64,000 nucleotides of DNA from Ectobius pallidus (Eukaryota > Arthropoda > Insecta > Blattodea > Ectobiidae), in contig CAXKWD010000005.1 of assembly GCA_964059195.1 (NCBI GenBank), positions 95,369,882 through 95,433,881 on the forward strand, given 5' to 3'. The position numbers and the translations under genes were made by a program. Position 1 is the stretch's first letter, and every line of letters begins with the position of its first letter. Below, in pieces: positions 53,401 through 56,070 of this stretch. Under the pieces are notes generated by a model. That model saw only the letters and a program-made list of their open reading frames with translations, made no database searches and was not told where the DNA came from.

Positions 53401-55600
53401 TCAAAAACAGGGTGTTAGGAAAATATTCGGACCTAAGAGAGATGAAAATGGGGACTGGAGAAAACTCTATAATGATGAGCTTCAACACCTGTAGGCTACT
53501 CTTTACTGAATATAATAAGGGTAATTAAATCACGGTAAAGTTGACTGACCAAAATGCCCTTAGAGTATTCGAGCGACAGATACTGAGAAAGATATATGGA
53601 CCCGTGAAGGAAGGTGAATGCTGGAGAGCGAGATACAATGCTGAGTTGGATGCCTTAATTGAAGGAGAGGATATAGTTAGATTTGTGAAAGCTCAGAGAA
53701 TACAATGGCTGGGCCATGTGGAGAGAATGACAGAAGAGCGTATGCCTAGAAGAATGCTGAGAGAAGTAATTCACCATGCACGAAGAAAAGGGAGACCAAG
53801 AACAAGGTGGATGGATGATGTTACTGAAGACTTGCAAAATATGAAGGTTAAAGGTTGGAGGGAGAGAGTTCGAGATAGACAAAACTGGAGGATGATTGTG
53901 AAGGAGGCCAAGGCCCACCAAGGGCTGTAGAGCCATGAAAGAAGAAGAAGAAGAATTAAATCACGGAGTATGAAAGAGGCTAGACACGTCGCGTGCATGG
54001 GGGAGGAAAGACATAGCTAAAAAATATTGACTAGGAGACTCGAAGACACAGACATAGGTGAGGACAATATTAGAATAGATTTAAGGGAAGTAGGATTTGC
54101 AAGGAATGTTTGATGGAGTTAGCACAGAATAGGGTTGAATGGCGGGCTCATTTAAGCATGGCAATGAACGTCCGGGTTCCATAAAATAGATATTCATTTA
54201 GCTTGCTTAGGAATGCTCTATTGCTGTTGAGTAAGTAGGTGAATAAGTGTGTGCTCTTGCCTGCAGTACAGAGAGGATGAGATTTTGTGGGACCTCAGAA
54301 TAATATGAAAAATGTATCAACCCTTTAAAATCATGGACTGATGTTTATGTGTTATTATTGTTTTACATATGCCTAATTACAAATCTCTCGGTCTTGGTGG
54401 TGTAGAGGTAGCATGCCTGCCTCTGAATTCTAATATTGCGAGTTCAGATCTGCCCAAGGACAACATGTTTTCAGGACATAACAATCCCAGACACAAAGTC
54501 CTTTAGCAGGTACTATAAATCATGGTTATTGTGTTAAATTATTGCACGTTAAAGAACTACAAGCTTAATTTAGAGGCTCTTATCAAATTCTCCACCCCTT
54601 TCAAGTCCAAGTAACCTTAGTTTCCTCTAGGTGGCCTTTCACGCAATGGGCAAAATGCATGTCCCTCTATCCTCTATGGGAAAATAAGCATAACTAAATC
54701 ATTCTTCGGAATGAAACCTCCATTTAAAGACCCTATACTGGTGCATGAAGTGGATATGATATCTTCCATCCATCTTGTGTTTTGCAGTCATTTTACTAGA
54801 AAACAGAACAGACAGAAAATTGAAGAATATACTTACACACAACAGCTACTGCTGTGGCAACTCAACACAGCCCTTTTGATATCACAGTTCGCACAGTGTC
54901 TCCATGTGTTGATGAAGCAACCCTTTTGTCCAACAGATAGCTATCTAGAGGTCATTTTCTTATTTGGTACTGGATAGGGTTTTATCCAACAGATAATATT
55001 TATAGAACTGACAGTTATCTAATAGATATCTATAGTTGCATGCAACTAGAGCTAAATCAGCATCTCCAAAGCCTTTTTTGGCAGCTACCAGCAATTATTC
55101 CCATCTGTACAGATTTTAATACAGATTAATTTTGTTAAAACCAAAATATATTCCTTGTTAGATATGTGTGATTAAAATTAATTAATTAATTAATTAATTA
55201 ATATACAAATATTTGCACACTTGTATTGTAATGTTTTATTTTCTACTTTCTCAGAATGAATACACTTTCCAGGGAAAATTTTTTTATGTGAACACATTTA
55301 TTTTCAAGAAATTTTTAATTGCAAACATCTCGTTATCTGCATTCACTGTATTTCAGATATCCACCTGCACCTCAGAAGGGAGGTAGTTCCCCTGCTAACT
55401 ATCGACCAACTAACCCTGGACAACCCCAGCCCCAGAGCTACCCACAAGACTTTAATCCTCAGACGGGTGGCTTTACACCTCCTCGTTTCCCAGGAGGTGT
55501 CATTCCAGGAACCCAGCAGCCACAGGCTCCCGCCAGTGGAAATCCTTACAGCAAAGGTGCTTCATACAATCGACCACCATCACAACCAGGCTATCAGTGA
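5930..55600 (+). CDS. TFG: TFG orthologue (TRK-fused gene), spliced from seven coding exons
   Basis: Join of 5930-6010, 10953-11094, 11188-11442, 19404-19541, 30642-30920, 36763-36904 and 55357-55600; all junctions are GT-AG and phases agree, giving 426 residues plus TGA (human TFG is 400). Residues about 20-103 form a PB1 domain with the basic GKLIIK strand and the acidic OPCA-type [18 protein letters not shown] short coiled coil follows (about 119-143, [18 protein letters not shown]). Next come the conserved FDPL and STPDSI motifs, then a Pro/Gln/Gly/Tyr-rich low-complexity tail ending QPGYQ. TFG oligomerises at ER exit sites, binds Sec16/Sec23-type COPII factors and promotes ER-to-Golgi transport; this role is known from animals, not visible here. 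The ATG at 5930 is the first after the acceptor and leads directly into PB1. No disabling change was seen. Introns total about 48 kb and are full of transposons. Confidence 0.93.
6221..6624. mobile_element. TIR MITE, TTA/TAA ends, in TFG intron 1
   Basis: The left end TAAAGCTCTGTCTACAATG and the right end CATTGTGAATGGAGCTTTA are inverted repeats of about 32 bp with mismatches, including the paired AGTTGGTAG/CTGCCAACT. TAA/TTA at the outer edges would fit a PIF/Harbinger-type duplication. Inside, CTGCACATTGTGAATGG occurs twice (about 6538 and 6601). No transposase is visible. Confidence 0.55.
6826..6879 (-). repeat. tRNA-like SINE head remnant
   Basis: On the minus strand TGGCATAGTGGGTAAAACAA resembles an A-box region, followed by CTAGCGGTCTCGTGTTTG in the place of a variable and T arm. 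Only the head is recognisable. Confidence 0.35.
7132..8269. other. TFG intron 1, mostly unassigned
   Basis: Holds a tRNA-like fragment near 7165-7215 (GGCTAACTCAGTTGGGAGAGC, A-box-like). Just before it, at 7116-7130, the sequence CTTAAGGGGCGACCT is the inverse of AGGTCGCCCCTTAA at 6210-6223, so it may be an older element end. The rest, including a CT-rich frame at 7544-7816, shows no known coding sequence. Confidence 0.35.
8270..8405. mobile_element. 136-bp poly-C/G MITE with 8-bp TSD
   Basis: Starts CAGTGGCGGATGCAGG and ends AATTCTG, with long G and C homopolymers inside. It is bracketed by exact CATCTGCA copies (8262-8269 and 8406-8413). CAG...CTG ends plus an 8-bp duplication point to hAT. 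Confidence 0.65.
8406..9080. other. TFG intron 1, unassigned
   Basis: No gene is seen. At about 8904 ATGGGCGTCCATAG followed by AAGGGGGGAGGGC resembles one end of the MITE type at 3073-3462, but no partner end was found. Confidence 0.3.
9081..9978. mobile_element. TIR DNA element in TFG intron 1
   Basis: Terminal inverted repeats of about 38 bp: left TTTCACTTTAAGTTCAAAG then TAATTGTAAACAAA, right TTTGTTTACATCTCCTTTG then AACTTAAAGTGAAA. The 898-bp interior has no recognisable transposase. The superfamily was not determined. Confidence 0.6.
9979..10952. other. TFG intron 1, 3' part
   Basis: AT-rich intronic DNA with a short GCATTGCATT microrepeat near 10560. No coding, RNA or terminal-repeat structure was recognised up to the exon 2 acceptor. 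Confidence 0.4.
10953..11094 (+). CDS. TFG: TFG coding exon 2
   Basis: Acceptor TTTACAG and donor GAAG/GTAAAT; 142 nt, entering in phase 0 and leaving in phase 1. It encodes [20 protein letters not shown] through ITIKYKDE, the most conserved stretch of the TFG PB1 domain. Confidence 0.95.
11188..11442 (+). CDS. TFG: TFG coding exon 3
   Basis: Only 93 bp of intron separates it from exon 2. Acceptor TCAACAG, donor TT/GTAAGT, 255 nt, phase 1 to phase 1. It encodes the acidic [12 protein letters not shown] part of PB1, a variable linker and the coiled coil (residues 75-159). Confidence 0.93.
11579..12656 (-). pseudogene. LINE reverse transcriptase, 3' portion
   Basis: Read on the minus strand, the frames give in order [26 protein letters not shown], the polymerase motif [21 protein letters not shown], and the C-terminal [20 protein letters not shown] and [20 protein letters not shown]. 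These are the conserved blocks of insect non-LTR (LINE) reverse transcriptases with the CETW tail. Stops and frameshifts break the frame (for example an in-frame stop just before MKQGDSLP at 12294). The upstream part of the same element continues at 14713-15075, beyond two inserted elements. Confidence 0.88.
12665..13935. mobile_element. hAT-type element A with CGGBP1-like finger remnant
   Basis: Ends are inverted: TAGGGTTCGGATGTTTATGA at 12665 and the complement of TAGGGTTCGGATGTTCATGA finishing at 13935. Exact 8-bp duplications GTTATTAC flank it (12657-12664, 13936-13943). The minus strand at 13212-13409 reads [19 protein letters not shown] followed by [11 protein letters not shown], a zinc-finger segment typical of CGGBP1-like hAT proteins. 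The interior is unusually rich in ATGACC/AAATATGACC repeats. It interrupts the LINE at 11579-15075. Confidence 0.85.
13212..13409 (-). pseudogene. hAT zinc-finger N-terminal fragment
   Basis: A 65-codon frame contains [20 protein letters not shown], a BED/CGGBP1-type finger: C..C is present, but the following His pair is lost where the frame shifts after KRFNDV. It is the only coding remnant in hAT element A. Confidence 0.6.
13944..14704. mobile_element. hAT-type element B, same target octamer as A
   Basis: Left end TAAGGCCCAGATTCTAATGA and right end the complement of CAGGGCCCGGATTTTGATGA. It is flanked by GTTATTAC at 13936-13943 (shared with element A) and 14705-14712. The interior is packed with TTTTAGGTCATTTT-like repeats. 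A and B therefore sit back to back in one target site of a LINE. Confidence 0.8.
14713..15075 (-). pseudogene. LINE reverse transcriptase, upstream portion
   Basis: Minus strand: [11 protein letters not shown], then after an ATA/ATG microsatellite (about 14746-14790) a KKGDREKCN segment reading up to the target octamer. Resuming on the far side of elements A and B at 12656 gives [15 protein letters not shown] sequence, so this and 11579-12656 are one split element. The frame is disrupted by the microsatellite. Confidence 0.8.
15080..15692 (+). pseudogene. 5'-truncated LINE tail (CR1/Jockey-like RT C-terminus)
   Basis: Plus-strand reading gives [58 protein letters not shown] and a final KKWLISKSF, the C-terminal signature after the reverse transcriptase domain of several non-LTR clades. 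It has an in-frame stop in the first block and ends in an (AAT)n/(AAAT)n tail at 15667-15692. Confidence 0.75.
15821..15990. repeat. Tandem duplication, ~85 bp x 2
   Basis: CATAAAATGTTATAATAAC recurs at about 15825 and 15911, followed in both copies by a near-identical block ending TTTTTATTTAG(A/G)TCTTGGTGCA. It lies within TFG intron 3. Confidence 0.8.
16371..17150. mobile_element. TIR DNA element in TFG intron 3
   Basis: The left end has CTGCCCGCGCACAATTTCTTGGG. The right end has CCCAAGAAATTGCGTGC followed by GGGTAGTAG, its inverse with a few mismatches (about 32 bp). The 780-bp interior has no identifiable transposase and no clear target duplication was found, so the superfamily is open. 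Confidence 0.55.
17667..17765. repeat. Tandem duplication, ~49 bp x 2
   Basis: AAATTAAAATATATGCTTAA starts at 17667 and again at 17716, each running through CACATATGGTATATAT to ACGAAAA. Confidence 0.8.
17766..19403. other. TFG intron 3, 3' part
   Basis: Mostly featureless AT-rich DNA. At 18779 TTAA is followed by CCCTTACAG, resembling the TTAA-CCCTTTCA ends of the piggyBac-like elements elsewhere in the window. The following AAGTAAAATCACCA...TTTAAGTTTGAAATCA block recurs diverged at about 45085, so a dispersed repeat is present. Confidence 0.4.
19404..19541 (+). CDS. TFG: TFG coding exon 4
   Basis: Acceptor TTGTTGTAG, donor GAAG/GTAAAA, 138 nt, phase 1 to phase 1 (residues 160-205). It carries the [10 protein letters not shown] motif, which aligns with the conserved FDPL of TFG. 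A second possible donor, GGAG/GTAAAG at 19518, would shorten the exon by 24 nt in frame. Confidence 0.85.
19542..20546. other. TFG intron 4, 5' part
   Basis: No gene or paired terminal repeat is recognised. The minus-strand frame at 19777-20037 has no known domain. Confidence 0.4.
20547..21176. mobile_element. hAT-type MITE, TAGTGATGG ends
   Basis: Starts TAGTGATGGACAGAATC and ends GAACTCCCATCACTA, the TAGTGATGGG-type terminus known from hAT families. Exact 8-bp duplications GTATAACT flank it (20539-20546, 21177-21184). A minus-strand frame at 20706-20972 shows no clear transposase motif. Confidence 0.8.
21946..22030 (+). repeat. tRNA-derived SINE head
   Basis: GGCGTAGTGGTCAAGACTCC (A-box region), CTAGCTGTAATGCTAG (anticodon-like hairpin) and CCCGGGTTTGAATCCCGG (T arm with B box) appear in tRNA order. 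It lies in the Charlie element. The body beyond 22015 continues across the second SINE insertion into purine-rich DNA. Confidence 0.6.
22045..22362 (+). mobile_element. Full-length tRNA-derived SINE with (TTTAG)n tail
   Basis: 318 bp: a tRNA-like head with A-box-type GGCGTGGTCTTGTGGTTAGC and a perfect B box GGTTCGATTCC. The body includes GGTGCACTCAGCCTCGTGAT and TGTCGGCATGCTGACCACAT. A short TTTAG-repeat tail follows. A 14-bp direct repeat TATAGGTCTCAAAT brackets it (22031-22044, 22363-22376), the mark of LINE-driven retroposition. A minus-strand open frame across it is not a gene. Confidence 0.88.
22557..23480 (+). pseudogene. GTF2IRD2/Charlie-like hAT transposase remnant
   Basis: Plus-strand frames give [67 protein letters not shown] and [19 protein letters not shown]. 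These match in order the transposase-derived part of GTF2I-repeat domain-containing protein 2 and related Charlie hAT proteins. Many stops and frameshifts separate them, so it is dead. Confidence 0.75.
23930..24213 (+). pseudogene. LINE tail (RT C-terminus) split by a SINE
   Basis: Reading [40 protein letters not shown] and [12 protein letters not shown] gives the C-terminal region of a non-LTR reverse transcriptase (LP.SIR...L..FK..L). The frame is cut at 24213 by the SINE at 24226-24524 and appears to resume at 24537. Confidence 0.6.
24226..24524 (+). mobile_element. 5'-truncated SINE copy with (TTTAG)n tail
   Basis: Nearly identical to 22045-22362 from GTCCGTCGGCCCGGG onward, lacking the A-box half of the head. 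It has a longer tail of about eight TTTAG units. The 12-bp direct repeat ATCAACAAAATA lies at 24214-24225 and 24525-24536. The truncation leaves no complete internal promoter. Confidence 0.88.
24625..25302. other. TFG intron 4, unassigned
   Basis: AT-rich DNA with a T-run near 24726 and a short palindrome GTGTAACGGATGTTACAC near 25107. No gene or element boundary was recognised. Confidence 0.35.
25609..25854 (-). pseudogene. piggyBac transposase C-terminal fragment
   Basis: An 81-codon frame includes [20 protein letters not shown] followed by KTYDYIMH, similar in spacing to the C-terminal Cys/His-rich finger of piggyBac transposases (CxxC...C...C..H), with some ligands lost. No catalytic Asp block is visible nearby. 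Confidence 0.5.
26239..28181. mobile_element. hAT-type element inserted in the piggyBac ORF
   Basis: Starts CAGTGGCGTAGC and ends GCTACGCCACTG, a perfect 12-bp terminal inversion. Exact 8-bp duplications CCTAATTC lie at 26231-26238 and 28182-28189. Removing it with one duplication restores the piggyBac reading [12 protein letters not shown]. It contains a (TTA)n microsatellite (26407-26452) and a further nested element. Confidence 0.88.
26912..27858. mobile_element. hAT-type element, innermost layer
   Basis: Left end TAGGGACCGGATTTTTAGG, right end the complement of TAGGGACCGGATTCTTAGG. Exact duplications GTTATAAT flank it (26904-26911, 27859-27866). It includes a (GAA)n tract at 27344-27390 and TTTTTAGGTTTTT-type subterminal repeats. 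It shares terminus style with the elements at 35857 and 37058. Confidence 0.88.
28507..28873. other. TFG intron 4, unassigned
   Basis: AT-rich spacer between the piggyBac-type and DD41D elements with no recognised feature. Confidence 0.35.
28876..30241 (+). mobile_element. Tc1/mariner DD41D transposon with ~110-bp TIRs
   Basis: Ends CAGGGTGGACCGCTCGAATG and the complement of CAGAGTGGACCGCTCGAATG, both next to TA (28874-28875, 30242-30243). The inverted repeat extends inward through AACGTTTATATGAAAG to about 28983 and, on the right, from about 30094. The right arm is interrupted by about 40 bp of AATAAT-rich DNA at 30141-30180. It encodes the transposase remnant at 29048-30053. Confidence 0.9.
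29048..30053 (+). pseudogene. DD41D mariner-type transposase, two lesions
   Basis: N-terminal HTH ([22 protein letters not shown]4817-like), second [23 protein letters not shown], then catalytic blocks [23 protein letters not shown] and [13 protein letters not shown]. Forty-one residues lie between the second and third catalytic Asp, so the family is DD41D rather than the DD34D of mariner or DD34E of Tc1. A TGA at 29279-29281 interrupts codon 78, and a frameshift lies between 29832 and 29875. All three catalytic Asp are still present. About 335 residues in total. It is otherwise well preserved and recently inactivated. Confidence 0.9.
30244..30629. other. TFG intron 4, 3' end
   Basis: Very AT-rich with a TTTATTATTTATTTATT stretch near 30475. 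It holds the polypyrimidine context of the two candidate exon 5 acceptors and nothing else recognised. Confidence 0.4.
30642..30920 (+). CDS. TFG: TFG coding exon 5
   Basis: Acceptor TGTGCAG (AG at 30640-30641), donor AAG/GTATGT, 279 nt, phase 1 to phase 1. It encodes [14 protein letters not shown], the conserved [11 protein letters not shown] motif and a Gln/Pro-rich segment. Another acceptor, TTTCCTAG at 30628-30629, keeps frame and would add four residues (DHCA). The Gln/Pro codon bias also opens the other two frames, which are shadows. Confidence 0.88.
30989..31538. mobile_element. Tigger-like TIR element
   Basis: Left end CCGTATTTTACGGACC with TAAGACACACC, right end GTGCGTCTTATGGTCCG, matching the CGGACCATAAGACGCAC termini known from TcMar-Tigger families. 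A second internal end (CGGACCATTAGACGCACCC at about 31471) makes a 70-bp foldback at the right side. No transposase is readable. Confidence 0.55.
31547..31814. mobile_element. hAT-type MITE with 8-bp TSD
   Basis: 268 bp beginning CATAGGCGTAAC and ending GTTACGCCTCTG, with runs of G and C and the CCCCCGGAAAATTTTTAAA motif shared with the array at 1838-2395. Exact GTTATGGT duplications flank it (31539-31546, 31815-31822). Confidence 0.8.
31900..32222. mobile_element. mariner-type MITE with ~73-bp TIRs
   Basis: Left CAGTGCGCCCGAGAATAGTC and right the complement of CAGTGCGCCCGAGAACAGTC; the inversion extends about 73 bp through AGCTAGCTGC. TA flanks both sides. Copy 2 of the host MITE lacks it at about 60955, giving a paralogous empty site. 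Confidence 0.85.
32517..32589 (-). repeat. tRNA-like unit, left arm
   Basis: 73 nt folding as a cloverleaf: acceptor TCCGGCT with TGCCGGA (6 of 7 pairs), D arm AGCTCAGTTGGTAGAGC, anticodon stem TTGGC/GCCAA with loop GCGAATA, T arm CTGGG-TTCAGGT-CCCAG. The formal anticodon would be GAA, but position 33 is C instead of the invariant U and 37 is a pyrimidine. It is therefore treated as a repeat head rather than a tRNA-Phe gene. Confidence 0.7.
32820..32892 (+). repeat. tRNA-like unit, right arm
   Basis: Exact inverse of the unit at 32517-32589, with the same cloverleaf and the same C33. Five T residues follow at about 32896-32900, a possible Pol III terminator. The two units point away from each other. 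Confidence 0.7.
33074..33640. other. TFG intron 5, possible Tigger-like fragment
   Basis: At about 33297 CTGTATTTCCCCACATAATA followed by GACGCACT resembles a pogo/Tigger terminus. No partner end or transposase was identified in the following 300 bp. Confidence 0.35.
33643..34070 (+). repeat. Two tRNA-like repeat units, ~298 bp apart
   Basis: Each unit has TTGGAGAATTTAATGTTGTA and CCGGCATGTTGCAATG leading into a tRNA-like 72-mer (33675-33746 and 33973-34044) with GGTAGCTCAGTTGGTTAG and GGTTCAAATCCCGGC boxes. The anticodon loop ACAGAGA (ACGGAGA in copy 2) has C33. The second copy's acceptor CTATGGC pairs better. A third copy is inverted at 38258-38329. Confidence 0.75.
34071..35848. other. 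TFG intron 5, unassigned
   Basis: No gene is recognised. A short GC-richer patch (GCATGCGCGCGCAT, about 34770) stands out from the AT-rich background. Confidence 0.35.
35857..36605. mobile_element. hAT-type MITE, TAGACCGGGGATTTTA ends
   Basis: Left TAGACCGGGGATTTTAGGC and right the complement of TAGACCTGGGATTTTAAAG. Exact 8-bp duplications GTGATAAC (35849-35856, 36606-36613). It is rich in AAAATAGGC repeats. It lies 150 bp upstream of TFG exon 6. Confidence 0.85.
36763..36904 (+). CDS. TFG: TFG coding exon 6
   Basis: Acceptor TCTCAACAG, donor GG/GTGAGT, 142 nt, phase 1 to phase 2. It encodes [15 protein letters not shown]... to YQSYAPVQA, part of the Tyr/Gln/Gly/Pro-rich region that in TFG mediates self-assembly and Sec23 contact. 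Between its upstream neighbour and this exon lie 5.8 kb of nested transposons. Confidence 0.85.
37058..37833. mobile_element. hAT-type MITE, diverged
   Basis: Left TAGGGCCCGGATTTTTAG, right the complement of TATGGCTTGGATTCTTAG. Flanks GTGGTAAA (37050-37057) and GTGATAAC (37834-37841) agree at 6 of 8. Interior TTTTTAG repeats resemble the element at 26912-27858. The flanks suggest an older insertion. Confidence 0.7.
37930..38160. repeat. Diverged head-to-head tRNA-like pair
   Basis: A minus-strand tRNA-like half (CTACCAACTGAGTTAGCC near 37980) faces away from a plus-strand one (GAGTAACTCAGTTGGTAGGGCA near 38050). It is followed by TTCTCTTGTGGTGTCCAC, comparable to TTCTCATGTAGTGTCCAA in the 480-bp insert. 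Arrangement and flanks match that insert, so this is probably an older member of the same family. Confidence 0.5.
38258..38329 (-). repeat. tRNA-like repeat unit, inverted copy
   Basis: Third copy of the 33.6-34.0 kb family: GCCATAGCCGGGATTTGAA... on the plus strand is the reverse of the CTATGGC acceptor and B box, and the CCGGTACAACATTAAATTC flank is also shared. Confidence 0.7.
38989..39080 (-). repeat. tRNA-like SINE head remnant
   Basis: Plus strand CTACCAACTGAACTAACC with CCATGACCTTCAGCTATC is an inverted, decayed version of the tRNA-like heads at 37.9-38.1 kb, including the shared ATTGAGGGTAACC flank. Confidence 0.45.
39120..39363 (+). pseudogene. pogo/Tigger transposase C-terminal fragment
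   Basis: Reads [20 protein letters not shown], then [20 protein letters not shown] and acidic residues. This corresponds to the C-terminal tail of Tigger-type DDE transposases (W..VTPE.I.NCW.H..., then a Ser/Asp-rich end). The catalytic domain is absent, and upstream sequence is frameshifted. Confidence 0.5.
39364..40896. other. TFG intron 6, unassigned
   Basis: Contains a 119-codon minus-strand frame at 39746-40105 and a 65-codon plus-strand frame at 40529-40726. Neither has a motif I recognise. No paired terminal repeat was found. Confidence 0.3.
40897..42360 (+). mobile_element. hAT element remnant, left end only
   Basis: Begins TAGGGCCCGGAAGTTTAAG after GCAATAAC, a terminus and target of the same style as the other hAT-type elements here. 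At 41814-42005 it codes for [20 protein letters not shown] and [18 protein letters not shown], a segment typical of the region before the catalytic domain of Ac-like hAT transposases. The right end could not be located, so the end coordinate is approximate. Confidence 0.5.
42442..42580. repeat. Dispersed repeat copy 1 (pairs with 44761-44920)
   Basis: TTTTCTAGCAGACTTTTAG through CCTGGAGGTTAATGACCCCA to CATCTTTACCCCCAGTGTAA is matched by 44761-44920, with an extra ~25 bp in the second copy. Direct orientation, about 2.3 kb apart. Confidence 0.75.
43080..43360 (-). repeat. tRNA-derived SINE
   Basis: On the minus strand the head reads GCCGTAGTGTAGTGGTTAAG, then a T arm TCATGGGTTTGATTCCTGAT, then a body with GGTGGCACTATGACCCTGGG and GAGTATTCCTGGGGG. 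No clean target duplication was found. Confidence 0.6.
43361..44660. other. TFG intron 6, unassigned
   Basis: No gene is recognised. Nothing here resembles the elements catalogued elsewhere in the window. Confidence 0.35.
44670..44764. repeat. (TTTC)n microsatellite
   Basis: About 95 bp of TTTC/CTTT repeats with scattered extra T and C. It produces spurious long frames (Phe/Leu/Ser one way, Lys/Glu the other). Confidence 0.95.
44761..44920. repeat. Dispersed repeat copy 2
   Basis: Second copy of the unit at 42442-42580, starting right after the (TTTC)n tract. The following 44930-45045 block (GTACAAAATTTAAACATAAT, CCATTTTTGAGA) recurs diverged at about 60320-60375. Confidence 0.7.
45047..46620. 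other. TFG intron 6, unassigned, possible piggyBac-like ends
   Basis: TTAA-CCCTTTCAGTGC at 45043 and AGCAGTGAAAAAC-TTAA at about 45270 could be a 230-bp piggyBac-type MITE. The remainder to 46620 has a poly-C tract (45600) and no identified coding sequence. Confidence 0.35.
46624..47100 (-). pseudogene. 5'-truncated LINE RT C-terminus
   Basis: Minus strand: [54 protein letters not shown] and FGPRLFNSF, the C-terminal signature of a non-LTR reverse transcriptase (LQKR..R, ..I..Y..., R....L..P, ..FN). It is open for 154 codons but lacks the catalytic domain. Confidence 0.7.
47101..47758. other. TFG intron 6, unassigned
   Basis: No gene is recognised. It includes a (GT)n/T-rich/ATTT-rich tract at about 47645-47695. 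Confidence 0.35.
47761..48275. mobile_element. TA-flanked MITE with GGTTTGTTCGCAAAGC ends
   Basis: A perfect 16-bp terminal inversion (GGTTTGTTCGCAAAGC and GCTTTGCGAACAAACC) with TA on both outer sides (47759-47760, 48276-48277), the Tc1/mariner-type duplication. The CTTTGCGAAC motif recurs inside at about 47845, 48158 and 48200. 515 bp, non-coding. Confidence 0.75.
48278..48700. other. TFG intron 6, downstream of Penelope-like element
   Basis: AT-rich spacer between the TA-flanked MITE and the 3' end of the Penelope-like element. I could not find the missing C-terminal part of the adjacent hAT here. Confidence 0.35.
48701..48744 (-). ncRNA. Hammerhead-like motif at Penelope 3' end
   Basis: The minus strand contains CGAGGA, a hairpin GGGACAAGGGTCC, then TGAAAC, flanked by GTAG and CTAC that can pair. 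Penelope-like elements commonly carry CTGANGA...GAAA hammerhead ribozymes at this place. Here the first core differs (CCGAGGA), so activity is doubtful. Confidence 0.35.
48701..49836 (-). pseudogene. Penelope-like element, RT 3' half plus GIY-YIG nuclease
   Basis: A 363-codon open frame (49804-48713) continues upstream as [17 protein letters not shown]. It has the reverse transcriptase motif [18 protein letters not shown] and FRKPTHT. The GIY-YIG endonuclease reads [31 protein letters not shown]. The second signature is YIR instead of YIG, although the catalytic-type Arg in KRNVETRF and the following H/N are kept. The N-terminal half of the reverse transcriptase is missing. The 5' end abuts a hAT transposase at about 49833, so it either inserted there or marks a rearrangement. 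A hammerhead-like motif follows the stop. Confidence 0.88.
49833..51339 (-). pseudogene. hAT transposase (TTF-type finger + DUF4371), broken
   Basis: Three consecutive minus-strand frames. 51339-50899: TTF/zf-MYM-like N-terminal region ([30 protein letters not shown]). 50936-50298: DUF4371 and start of the RNase-H-like core ([48 protein letters not shown]). 50288-49833: downstream catalytic-domain region ([36 protein letters not shown]). A frameshift near 50930 and a TAA at 50298-50300 inactivate it. The C-terminal dimerisation segment is absent, replaced by the Penelope-like element. The probable 5' terminus of this element is at 52473. Confidence 0.88.
51340..52473 (-). mobile_element. hAT 5' region with terminal repeat
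   Basis: Continuation of the hAT element upstream of its transposase. It ends at 52473 in CCGGCCGCCCCTG, the complement of a CAGGGGCGGCCGG hAT terminus, followed by ATGAAATC as candidate target site. No second coding exon was recognised between. The opposite terminus was not found. Confidence 0.55.
52474..53235. other. TFG intron 6, unassigned
   Basis: No gene is recognised. The 96-codon plus-strand frame at 52945-53235 has no domain I know. Confidence 0.35.
53236..53510 (+). pseudogene. LINE tail of the 11.6-15.1 kb family
   Basis: Plus-strand reading gives [49 protein letters not shown] and YNDELQHL, matching the C-terminus of the minus-strand LINE at 11579-12001 ([13 protein letters not shown]). 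Frameshifts and stops are present. Confidence 0.75.
53541..53933 (+). pseudogene. LINE RT C-terminal fragment
   Basis: Open for 129 codons: [52 protein letters not shown] and [15 protein letters not shown]. This is the canonical WLGHV.RM...R.P......GRP..RW.D.V tail of arthropod LINE polymerases. It follows directly on another LINE tail, so two truncated insertions abut. It ends in a (GAA)n tract at 53938-53955. Confidence 0.8.
54000..55356. other. TFG intron 6, 3' part, with a SINE-like head
   Basis: A tRNA-like stretch TTGGTGGTGTAGAGGTAGCA (about 54396) with GCGAGTTCAGATCTGCCC (54437) suggests a SINE reaching to about 54690. An (ATTA)n microsatellite lies at 55174-55202. No gene is recognised before the exon 7 acceptor. 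Confidence 0.4.
55357..55600 (+). CDS. TFG: TFG coding exon 7 (terminal)
   Basis: Acceptor TGTATTTCAG, entering in phase 2 and ending in TGA at 55598-55600. It encodes [19 protein letters not shown]... and closes with [19 protein letters not shown], matching the NPYARNRPP...GYTQPGPGYR-type C-terminus of animal TFG. The preceding intron is 18,452 bp. Confidence 0.92.
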
Positions 55601-56070
55601 GAAGACATACTCAAGTAATGACTCAAATAATGTAAAACAGTGCATTTTCAATATGTAATTTTATGAAAGACTTGCTGTCAGTATGCGTAGGAATATGCTG
55701 ATGAATGAATTTATATTATACTCCGATTCCAAAGTGCTTAAACTAAAGAACTGTAAACCTTTATATTAGTGGTTTATTGCGATATTCATGGAAACCATTG
55801 TATTCAACAGATACTCTTGTTTTGCAGTGTACTGCTTAATAATAGATCATGATTGCTAATAATGAAGCTCACGATATTGTTTTATTCATATTTTGAGTTC
55901 TTGAAAAGCATATCTTTTAATTATTTTAATAAAATGAGAGCATTGAAATTACCCTTGTTGATAAAATGTTTATATGATAAATAAACTACTGCTTTTTTCT
56001 GGCTAGTCTGACATTTTCACTGTATACTTAGACCACAGTATACTAAATAAAAGATTGTTATAAAAAATGA
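55601..56070 (+). promoter_or_regulatory. TFG: TFG 3'UTR with two poly(A) signals
   Basis: AT-rich sequence after the stop contains canonical AATAAA at 55980-55985 and 56046-56051. Either could end the transcript, giving a 3'UTR of about 400 or 470 nt. Confidence 0.65.
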
